Both the position numbers and the translations under genes were made by a program. Of a stretch of 64,000 nucleotides of DNA, positions 54,307 through 61,906 are shown piece after piece. The notes beneath the pieces were generated by a model, which was not told the DNA's origin, did not search any database, and was given only the letters and a program-made list of their open reading frames with translations. Numbering within the stretch: the first letter of the stretch is position 1; every line of letters begins with the position of its first letter. The stretch is from Bacteroidales bacterium (lineage in GTDB: Bacteria > Bacteroidota > Bacteroidia > Bacteroidales > Lentimicrobiaceae): contig JAGXGB010000078.1 in NCBI GenBank assembly GCA_024636955.1, forward strand, positions 16,397-80,396. Reading direction: 5' to 3'.

Positions 54307-55261
54307 AATTGTAATTGTTTGGGTTTTCAAAAATTTTACACCGGATAAATGCATCTACAACAAGGATATTTACGCAAATTTCAAGTTCGTCAAATGGAAT
54401 TGAAGTATAGTTTGAACTGTTCAAAACCTTCTCTTGTACTTTAGAAATTACTTCAAAGAAAAGCTGGTCGTCGTTCAAACTGCTTTTTGCCTTTGCATAT
54501 TCTTGTCTAATAGTAGAAAGAACGTACTTGCTTTTGTTATTACCTAGTGAATCATACTCAGAATAAATTCTATCAACTCTTGCATAATAAACAATATAGT
54601 CATCGATTATTATTTTTGCAGCATCCAACTTATTATGCGAAATCTTCCTACCAATCTCAAAGCTATTAATTTCTGTAGTTGCATCAAGCTTATCCAAATC
54701 CTCTTTGGACAGAATATTTATGACAGTAGTTAAATTTAACTCTAATTTCATAGGATCAATTTCAGGAATCAATTCCTTTTTTACAAACTCATAAATCCTT
54801 TTTTGATCGTCAGTTTGCAACCCTCTTATTTTCGAAAGGATAGACTTAACGTCCATGATATCAATTGAAGGCGTAAACTTGATCGAATGTGGATTTTTAA
54901 AAGTGTCCTTTTTTAGATCATCAGCATCTCTAGCAATAGAAATAAATTTGAAAGTATAACCCTTGTAATTTTTAATTAAGACTTTTGAAAGGGAGGATTC
55001 TATTTTTTGTTTACTTGCAGTCGCAGATACTTGAATTACAAATTTGTTTGAATGGTCAGTTAAGTCAATTGCTTCAACATTTTGTTTGAGGTCGTTTTCA
55101 TTTATGACCGTCCAGCCGTATACCTCATTCAAAAAGTATTGATAGAAATATTCTGAATGTCCATGATAATCCAAAATATTCAACTTTCCTCGCCGTTCAA
55201 TTCGAAGGGCAAGAAGGTTTAACCTTTCATCAATGACGTTAAAATAATTGGGTCTATTCAT
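54293..55261 (-). CDS. ABC-3C effector with N-terminal SMEK domain
   Basis: 322 aa. Residues ~1-115 read as the SMEK domain: YFNVIDERLNLLALRIERRG, KLNILDYHGHSEYFYQYFLN, then EAIDLTDHSNKFVIQVSATA and SKQKIESSLSKVL. D66 and the I76-Q-V-S-A-T segment with Lys84/86 occupy the places of the acidic and Lys active-site residues of restriction-endonuclease-like folds. The remaining ~200 residues are helical and probably connect to the ATPase/MC (the C-terminal dimerisation-type domain). In ABC-3C systems the third protein is the predicted effector, here possibly a nuclease. First gene of the cassette. Confidence 0.85.
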   Translation of the reverse strand: MNRPNYFNVIDERLNLLALRIERRGKLNILDYHGHSEYFYQYFLNEVYGWTVINENDLKQNVEAIDLTDHSNKFVIQVSATASKQKIESSLSKVLIKNYKGYTFKFISIARDADDLKKDTFKNPHSIKFTPSIDIMDVKSILSKIRGLQTDDQKRIYEFVKKELIPEIDPMKLELNLTTVINILSKEDLDKLDATTEINSFEIGRKISHNKLDAAKIIIDDYIVYYARVDRIYSEYDSLGNNKSKYVLSTIRQEYAKAKSSLNDDQLFFEVISKVQEKVLNSSNYTSIPFDELEICVNILVVDAFIRCKIFENPNNYNYVTS

Positions 55262-55368
55262 TTTCTAATTGCAAACACAATCAATTTATTATTTAAGCAT
55301 CTCTATATTTACAGCTATCGTTTTCACAATACAAATCTACTAAAATATGTGACTGGGGCAAAAGCCCC

Positions 55369-58300
55369 CTACTCAACCTCCACCTCATCAATCTCCTTCA
55401 TCAACCTATTCGTCTCACTTAAGGCCACAATGATTTTCTGGTAATGCTGGATATCATCAAAATCCAATCTCCTACCTTTTCTGTCCTTTAACCACTTCTG
55501 TGCAGGCTGGTAGCCACCAATGTAAAAATTCCAGGCTACTTCAGGAACGTTGTTGAAATACTGGGTATCATTAATATGAACCTTGCCACTTAGATAAATC
55601 GGTTTCACTACCTCATTAGATCCATCAACAGGGTACTGGGTTATGTATTGCTCAACAACCGGACTCTCAAGCAGATGTATCTGACGGATCTGTCCTCCCA
55701 ATTCTACCAGTCTCCAAAAAGTCTCCCTGTCTTTTGGGTAAGGCACTCTGGGGAAATCAATTTTCAAAAACTCTTTGTACTTTTCCCGGTATGTTGGGCT
55801 GTGCAGAACGGCATAGATGTAATCAAGAATATCTATTGGTGCGAATGTGTTTTCATTTGGTTCTTTTTCAGAAATGAAGGCTAGTCTTAAATTCGAAGCA
55901 AATGTGTTAACAATATTCAAATCTAAATTAGGCTCTCTTGTTAAAGCTTTGTCTAAATTATTCGTTCTGCAATATAACGGAGCACAGTATGTCCCATTAA
56001 TATCCATTGAGATAGCAGTTGGTATTGATTTTGTTATTAAAGTATGATTCCAATTAACTTTCACGATTTTCGGGAAGTTAATCAATACATTGGTATCATG
56101 AACTTCTCTACCTATGCTTCGTCGTGTTCTGTCAACAAAATTATCATTGTAATAAATATACCTGCTATCAAATGCACGGTAACACAATTTAATTATATCA
56201 TTAGCCTTAAATCCTTTAGATTTGAGAACTGCATTTTTTAAACTCCATGTCAAGGATTCCTTGACTGAATATTTCTTTAAGTACTCGTCATATTTTTCAC
56301 TACTAAATATAGCTTCAAATCGTTCTTGTAATTCTTTTTTGTCAAAACCGGTCACGAGTTCATCTCTGTGCGATTGCAATCCAATTGATGTTTTAACAAA
56401 TAATTCACGGAGTGAAAAGAATCTTTTGTAGAATGTGCCGATTTCCCAATTCTGAGGTATAAATAGATAGTCAGGATTTACTAATTTAACTTCTTTAAAA
56501 CCAACATTTTTCAAGCATTCCCGTTGTAAAAAAATATACTTATTTTCTCTTTTGCCAAAAAGGTCGGAATGATAAACTCTAGCAAGTGTATCTTTATTTT
56601 TCTTAGGAACTTTAAGAAAGATATTTATTGAAACTCCCTGTTGAATATCAAAAACATTTTCATCCTGCATTTCACCAGGGATTATCTCTTTCTTCTTTGA
56701 GTTTCCATGTAAATCTATGATGTAAATTGCATCAAAAGTGGTTAATAATTTCCACCTCATTCCTCTAAAGGTCGGATTATCTATGAACCCATGGGGGTTA
56801 ATGAAAGCTAAAATACCCGAACCATTTTTTTCGATGAAATGTTGGCCATATCTAATAAACTTTACGTAGTCGTCGTTGATAAATTTCGAGTTTTGTTCCT
56901 TTAACTTTTCCGTTCCCCCTGGTTCTTTCTTGTAATCCTCCATCAAGTTCATAATCCATTTTCCCTTATTGGCGCTTTCCCCACTATACGGCGGATTCCC
57001 AATAATACACATCACCGGGGTATCCCTTTTGATACGATTGGCTTCATTGGCTTCTGTGCTAAGCCAATTTGCAAAAAGAGTATCAGTATCAGGGTGGTGT
57101 TCTTCGAGACTGTTGGTAAGATATACTCTGAGCCGCTGGTCTTTTGTTGGTTTGTAACCTGTTTCAGTTAAAAGTAAGTCAAGCTTTAAGTGTGCCATAG
57201 CGTAACTTGCCATTAGCAATTCAAAACCATTGAGGCGTGGTAAGAGATGATTTTCAACATAGTTGCTCCAGATGCCTTGCTGCCCTTCGAACTTATGGTG
57301 GATCAATTTTACTACTTCGGCAAGGAAAGTTCCTGTGCCTGTAGCGGGATCCAATATTTGCACTTTGTGAACTTCCTGCTCAACTTTCTTTCCCTGTATA
57401 TCGACCTTTATTTTAGTTTTACTGGTATCGGCAAGTCCCTGTGGCAATCCAAACTCTGTTTTTAGGATATCATCAACTGCACGGACTATGAAATTTACAA
57501 CCGGTTGTGGAGTATACCATACACCACGTGCTTTGCGCAATGCCGGGTCGTATGCACTCAGGAAGTCCTCATAAAAATGTATAATAGGATCTTCCATCCT
57601 TGTTCCTTTGCCATAATCTTTAAGAAGGTAGGCAACATCGCAGGCAAGGAAAATTTGAACCAGATCATCAACAATCCACTTAATTCTGTCGTCTACTTCC
57701 AAACCTGCTATGTATCCGAAGAGCTTCTTAAGAAAGGGATTTGACCTGGGAATTAACTCAAATGCTTCCTGACGACTAAAGGTAGGCAGGGAGGGATCGT
57801 GACTGCGGGCTGCAAACATGCCGTATGCAATAGTCTGGGCATAAACATCAGCAAAGGATTTGGGTGTAATGTCATGAATCAGAATCTGCTTAAAAGCGTT
57901 CATCTGATCTTTCAGCGTACTATCTTCATGATGTGTTTCATCGCTTGTAAGCGACTTTTCAATTACATCAGAAAGAAGCCGGGCTTTACCTGCCATCATC
58001 TCTGCAAGTTTCTTCGAACTCTTAATTGTTTGCCCGATTTTACTACAGAAGTCGTTTATAAACTGCTCGAATTTTCCAAAGTTATCAGTTAGCGGCCTGA
58101 TTCCTTTAGTGGTCACTTCACCTATGGTAACCTTGTTTACCAGTTGCCCATCGCGGTACAAATGGAAATTCAGGTAATCGGTAAATATCAGGTTATTCAA
58201 TGATGCCTTATACCTGTCGAACTGTTCTTTATTACCTGTTTTCTTTAGTCCATCGAGGTCTGCATCACCAATATCTTTTGCTTCAATAAACCCCACCGGA

Positions 58301-58482
58301 ATATCCTTACGGGTAAGAATATAATCCGGGGCACCGCACTTTTGCCTTTTCGGTTCATTGGTGGCCCTGATGCCAGGATTCAGATTCTCAATCAATTGCT
58401 GTAAATCTCCTCTGAAAGTATGTTCAGTAGCATTACCCAGTTTATAACGAAGATTGATGTTATGGATATATTTGTCTATCAT
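55369..58482 (-). CDS. Type ISP/IIG restriction-modification enzyme (single-chain)
   Basis: 1037 aa. N-terminal nuclease with the PD-(D/E)xK pattern: P52-D53 in CGAPDYILTRKD then E67-A-K69 in GFIEAKDIG. Central N6-adenine methyltransferase: motif I around D378 (ILDPATGTGTFL), motif IV N496-P-P-Y in IGNPPYSGES. C-terminal specificity domain with the type ISP-like end (WNFYIGGYQPAQKWLKDRKG, DIQHYQKIIVALSETNRLM). No helicase motifs between nuclease and methylase, so it is closer in size to type IIG than to full type ISP. Cleaves or methylates DNA at one target; target unknown. All motifs seem intact. It sits directly upstream of the ABC-3C cassette on the same strand. Confidence 0.9.
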   Translation of the reverse strand: MIDKYIHNINLRYKLGNATEHTFRGDLQQLIENLNPGIRATNEPKRQKCGAPDYILTRKDIPVGFIEAKDIGDADLDGLKKTGNKEQFDRYKASLNNLIFTDYLNFHLYRDGQLVNKVTIGEVTTKGIRPLTDNFGKFEQFINDFCSKIGQTIKSSKKLAEMMAGKARLLSDVIEKSLTSDETHHEDSTLKDQMNAFKQILIHDITPKSFADVYAQTIAYGMFAARSHDPSLPTFSRQEAFELIPRSNPFLKKLFGYIAGLEVDDRIKWIVDDLVQIFLACDVAYLLKDYGKGTRMEDPIIHFYEDFLSAYDPALRKARGVWYTPQPVVNFIVRAVDDILKTEFGLPQGLADTSKTKIKVDIQGKKVEQEVHKVQILDPATGTGTFLAEVVKLIHHKFEGQQGIWSNYVENHLLPRLNGFELLMASYAMAHLKLDLLLTETGYKPTKDQRLRVYLTNSLEEHHPDTDTLFANWLSTEANEANRIKRDTPVMCIIGNPPYSGESANKGKWIMNLMEDYKKEPGGTEKLKEQNSKFINDDYVKFIRYGQHFIEKNGSGILAFINPHGFIDNPTFRGMRWKLLTTFDAIYIIDLHGNSKKKEIIPGEMQDENVFDIQQGVSINIFLKVPKKNKDTLARVYHSDLFGKRENKYIFLQRECLKNVGFKEVKLVNPDYLFIPQNWEIGTFYKRFFSLRELFVKTSIGLQSHRDELVTGFDKKELQERFEAIFSSEKYDEYLKKYSVKESLTWSLKNAVLKSKGFKANDIIKLCYRAFDSRYIYYNDNFVDRTRRSIGREVHDTNVLINFPKIVKVNWNHTLITKSIPTAISMDINGTYCAPLYCRTNNLDKALTREPNLDLNIVNTFASNLRLAFISEKEPNENTFAPIDILDYIYAVLHSPTYREKYKEFLKIDFPRVPYPKDRETFWRLVELGGQIRQIHLLESPVVEQYITQYPVDGSNEVVKPIYLSGKVHINDTQYFNNVPEVAWNFYIGGYQPAQKWLKDRKGRRLDFDDIQHYQKIIVALSETNRLMKEIDEVEVE

Positions 58483-58539
58483 TGTAGTCTTGGAATTAGC
58501 ACAAATATAAAAAAATTACGAGAACAAGCACTACACAGG

Positions 58540-59184
58540 TCAACCCCCTACTTCTCCCAAATAGACCGAATCCGAGATCTTTCTTTTGCTCTCATTGGTA
58601 GCAGCATCGGGTTCATGGAAGAACATCCAGGTATGCAGGGGGGCGGTGCTGATTGGAACCGGAATTGTAACTTGTCCATCGCTCCGCAAGGCAATGTGCC
58701 TGTAATAATGTGCGGTACCGGCTTCACAATCATCGCTGAACATCAATATCATCACTTTGTCAGTATTGGCAGCGTAAATATGTTTTACCCGGGTTGTATC
58801 CCAGGTGATTGTTGCCATTGATCCTTCAACCTTCATCGCCGGATCTTTAGGAGGCGCTATGGTACCTCTTGACACCACCACCCTGCCATAATCAAGTACC
58901 GGCAGCGGATCCATATCAGTGAAGCAACTTTTGATGATAAATGAACGGGCTTCGTTTGAGGAACTATCCAGTGAGGAATCCTGATAGCCGATGTCGAGAA
59001 ATCGCCGGCAAGCTTTGGTAAACCGTCCTGCCCTTTTCATTTTTTCCCTGTGCTTCAGTTGAGCGGGTGTTTTAGCATCATCATAGTGTGCAGGCATCGC
59101 TCTCATGCACCTCTTGCCCTTGCGGGTATAATATATAATTCCTCCTATGTTACCACTGGGACCGTCGGGATTCTGTACTGCCAT
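58540..59184 (-). CDS. DUF6266-type protein
   Basis: 214 aa. Starts MAVQNPDGPSGNIGGIIYYT, then KGKRCMRAMPAHYDDAKTPA and QLKHREKMKRAGRFTKACRR; this matches the N-terminal pattern of the DUF6266 family of Bacteroidota (a G-x-x-G-G-x-x-Y-T-R-K-G-K opening then a T-x-A-Q-L-x-x-R helix). The C-terminal part is a beta-sandwich-like segment (VEGSMATITWDTTRVKHIYA, QVTIPVPI). Function unknown. It lies 57 nt upstream of the restriction enzyme on the same strand, so it may belong to the same unit, or just be a neighbour. Confidence 0.75.
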   Translation of the reverse strand: MAVQNPDGPSGNIGGIIYYTRKGKRCMRAMPAHYDDAKTPAQLKHREKMKRAGRFTKACRRFLDIGYQDSSLDSSSNEARSFIIKSCFTDMDPLPVLDYGRVVVSRGTIAPPKDPAMKVEGSMATITWDTTRVKHIYAANTDKVMILMFSDDCEAGTAHYYRHIALRSDGQVTIPVPISTAPLHTWMFFHEPDAATNESKRKISDSVYLGEVGG

Positions 59185-59537
59185 TTTCAGTAAATTTTAA
59201 GTTATTGGGTTTTAGTTGGTTATTTGAGCGGTCCGATTTTCATCGGCGATTGAGTTTTACAAAACATTCATTAATCATACACTAAACATAAACCATACAT
59301 ACATTAAAGTTATCCTGAGGGTATGTTTAATGTATGTTTGACGTATTCATTATCAACTTTTGGTAAAATTAGATAATATATATGAGATATGCAAATTTTT
59401 TATAACAATATTTATAATGATATTTGCAGCGTTCAGCTCAACGCGAAATCGAGCGAGGATGTGCTTTTCGACATCTTTCAGCGAAATTTTCAAACTACGT
59501 TCACTAACAATCATTTAACTATAAAATACTAATAAAA
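59185..59537. other. Divergent spacer with a 12-bp inverted repeat
   Basis: ACATACATTAAA (59297-59308) pairs perfectly with TTTAATGTATGT (59326-59337). The rest is AT-rich; promoters for both divergent genes presumably lie here. A short repeat of TACATACATT/CATACATAC forms occurs nearby. Confidence 0.5.
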
Positions 59538-60494
59538 ATGGATAGACCAACAACCTACTTCCAATTTCCACTTTTCCTTTTACGGCATCTGTTTACTGAA
59601 AAAGAAACAACATTAGATAGAGTTATCAATTATGGTTTGTACCAATACAGTAAAACTGTGGAATGGGAACTTGATGAAGTGATTTTTCAGATGATGTATT
59701 GTTACCACAGAAATAAGATCCTAAGCGAACTGAAGAGTAAGCTTGAACAGTATGAGGAACTTTCCGAAATTTTGGAAGAGGAAAATAAATCACGCTTTAT
59801 TGATGAATTTGATGATGATGATGATGACGAAAATAATTATAGCGTTTTCTATGCCCTGTTCAAAAGAGATCCGGCATTTAAAGAGCTTGCAATACTTCAA
59901 TATCAACTGAAGCAATCATTTAGCTTCATTGGAGTAAAGGGAGGTTATGATCCTATCATGCCTCTGGTCGCAAAAATTGAAAAATTAACACCTTCCAAAG
60001 AGCCCTTTCCCATGATTAATAAGGACTTGCTTTTCAAGTTTCGTGATAATGAAAAAACTGAATTTGAGCTTGTGCAATTAGCAATGTATTTAGCAATCAG
60101 GTCCATTTTGGGTAAAAAGAGAATGTGTAAGACAAATAAAGCACTTGTTATAAGCAGAATGTTTGGCTACTCAAAACCCGCTGATATGCCTTTTACTTTG
60201 GAAGAGCCACTTAAAACTATCTATAATAAATACATTGTGAGATATCAATTCGATAAACTGAAAGAAGAGATGCAGTTATACTGGCATGTTAAGATGGGAG
60301 TAGTTAAAACGCGTGGTTTTTTTATTGGCTGTGGTAAAAACTTAACTTCCGATGAGCTGGCAATCTACGCCTTAAAAAGTAAAAGAAGTGAACTGGTAAA
60401 GGCTTTAAAGGAGGAGAAAATAGCAGCACACGAAAATGCACAAAAGAAGCTGGATGAAGGTAGATGTCCTGATGACAATAATACTAATGACTAA
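59538..60494 (+). CDS. Hypothetical protein, 318 aa
   Basis: Not recognised. No signal peptide or membrane segment. Starts MDRPTTYFQFPLFLLRHLFT; an Asp-rich run (DDDDDDE about residue 92) separates an N-terminal helical region from a C-terminal half with PFPMINKDLLFKFRD, NKALVISRMFGYSKPADMPF and KTRGFFIGCGKNLTSDELAI. The last ~70 residues are charged and helical. The conserved-looking arrangement (helix-rich, K-T-R-G-F-F-I-G) is reminiscent of replication or regulator proteins of mobile elements, but that is a guess. It is the only gene between the restriction/DUF6266 block and the decayed right-hand DNA. Confidence 0.7.
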   Translation: MDRPTTYFQFPLFLLRHLFTEKETTLDRVINYGLYQYSKTVEWELDEVIFQMMYCYHRNKILSELKSKLEQYEELSEILEEENKSRFIDEFDDDDDDENNYSVFYALFKRDPAFKELAILQYQLKQSFSFIGVKGGYDPIMPLVAKIEKLTPSKEPFPMINKDLLFKFRDNEKTEFELVQLAMYLAIRSILGKKRMCKTNKALVISRMFGYSKPADMPFTLEEPLKTIYNKYIVRYQFDKLKEEMQLYWHVKMGVVKTRGFFIGCGKNLTSDELAIYALKSKRSELVKALKEEKIAAHENAQKKLDEGRCPDDNNTND

Positions 60495-60507
60495 CCAAAT
60501 ATGTAAC

Positions 60508-60580
60508 ATGACACTATTCTGGTAACTAAAGATGAACACTATTCTGGTGACTAAAGTTGATACTATCCTGGTAACTAAAA
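60508..60580. repeat. Three ~25-bp tandem repeats resembling IS21-family ends
   Basis: Copies of ACACTATTCTGGTAACTAAA at 60511-60530, 60536-60555 (GGTGACTAAA variant) and 60560-60579 (ATACTATCCTGGTAACTAAA), periods 25 and 24. Tandem terminal repeats of the CTGGTGACTAAA style occur at ends of IS21-family elements, but no istA/istB transposase is seen nearby, so this may be a solo end. The 60495-61906 stretch has no intact gene. Confidence 0.5.
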
Positions 60581-60922
60581 AGGAAGAAACAATGATTATT
60601 TAGCATTGCAACAGCATTGCACCCGCATTTCAAACAACAATTCAACAGCAATACAACAGCATCTTAAATAAGGTTTTTAATTAAGGGGATATAAAAGTGT
60701 TAATAAAACTACAAATACAAATTAAAATTCAGATAAACATCAGTATGACACAAATTAAATAAAATTTGTGTAGTGCCTGCGCTGCTATATCAATATTTAT
60801 TTTGAAATGGTTTTTAGAAAAAGATTTTAGAGTATTTTTTGAAAAAGCCCTTAAATACTGCATGACGTTTTGCAGGACGCCGGTACGGCTGGGGGGGGCG
60901 GAAATCTCTTTGTTCAAGGTTG

Positions 60923-60997
60923 TTTCCCGCAGGTGCGGGATTCAAGGTGGTTCAAAGGTGATTCAAAGGTGGTTTCCCGCACGTGCGGGATTCAAGG
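60923..60997. repeat. 50-bp direct repeat with GCGGGA hairpins
   Basis: TTTCCCGC-A-GGT-GCGGGATTCAAGG (60923 onwards) recurs 50 bp later as TTTCCCGC-ACGT-GCGGGATTCAAGG (60973 onwards). Each has a perfect 6-bp TCCCGC/GCGGGA stem. GGTTCAAAGG-like segments link the copies. Confidence 0.7.
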
Positions 60998-61094
60998 GGT
61001 TCAAAGGATTCAACGTGACGGTCCTGAGTTTTTATCGAGGGGCGATGATTTTTTCATGCCATGGATGATACATTCATAACACCATCAGATGTAG

Positions 61095-61113
61095 AGACGC
61101 CATGCTGGCGTCT
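61095..61113. repeat. REP-like hairpin (AGACGCCA/TGGCGTCT)
   Basis: An 8-bp perfect stem with a 3-nt loop preceded by GTAG. Similar TAGAGACGC..GCGTCT palindromes are scattered in many Bacteroidota genomes. Confidence 0.6.
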
Positions 61114-61176
61114 GAACGATGGATGGAAACGGATTACACCTGATCCCTTTAAGCCGGCATCTTGCCCGGTTAAAAA

Positions 61177-61416
61177 TTATTGAGTTAGTATTACTGAACG
61201 AGTAACCACATGCCAGCCTACCTGCAAGCGAACGAGATAAAGACCCGGTGATACCTCCTTTCCATTAAGGTCGTTACCTTTCCAAAGAATGCTGTGCTTG
61301 CCCTGTGTTTTATTTTACATCCCTGCAACCAGATGAGATACATTAATTTGTAGGGGAGAAACTGAATTTGCAACTTTCTGCATTAAAATAATTGCACCAC
61401 CGAACAGTGTAGAGAA
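61177..61416 (-). pseudogene. Orphan T9SS sorting-domain remnant (two partial copies)
   Basis: Reading the minus strand in one frame from 61416: STLFGGAIILMQ, then KVANSVSPLQINVSHLVAGM, a stop at 61315-61317, then NKTQGKHSILWKGNDLNGKE and VSPGLYLVRLQVGWHVVTRS, ending VILTQ-stop (61177-61179). The first part reads as the end of a type A T9SS sorting domain (INVSHLVAGM); the second is the final W-K-G-N-D...G-x-Y-x-V-R-L strand pair of such a domain, also seen in FlgD-type ends. No upstream gene body remains. It is the tail of a deleted exported protein. Confidence 0.75.
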
Positions 61417-61650
61417 TCACATTACACCCATCTTGAGCAGCATTACTTATTTCAAGTATTTATTGAAAAAACGGTGACATCGGTCTTGCCGTTTATGAGC
61501 AACTTGACACCTAAGGTTTATATATAGTGTAACCCTCTGTTAGCTTTGTCTTATTCATATAAATGAGCATATAATTTCATAAAGACTTTAAAAATCAATT
61601 ACATAAATTGTATGCAAATATGTAGATGTATAAAAAATGTCAAATAATTC

Positions 61651-61680
61651 TTGACAATCCCAAATACTTATTTATATTTG
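61651..61680 (+). promoter_or_regulatory. Promoter of the subtilase gene
   Basis: TTG (61651-61653), 19-bp spacer, TATATTTG (61673-61680): an ideal match to the Bacteroidota -33/-7 consensus. The leader to the ATG at 61907 (or 61895) would be ~210 nt. Confidence 0.75.
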
Positions 61681-61906
61681 TCCTCACTAAAAGTTTAGCA
61701 GGTCATTTAAATTCATAATTAGCTGCCTTTAACTACTACATAACTCCTTTGCACCCTCCTTTATTTTTGGAAGTAGTTTGATTAGTCATCAATCATAATT
61801 TTAGCGAGTGAATTACTTATAGTTGTTAATGAATTAAGATTATAGATACGCTGAATTTATTTTCTTCAGCCAAATAAACATATCTCTAACCAAAATGTAT
61901 CTCTTT

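Noticed and set aside
60766..61068. 100-aa plus-strand frame in the repeat segment
   Set aside because: It runs through hairpin repeats with low-complexity translation; no start signal or family.
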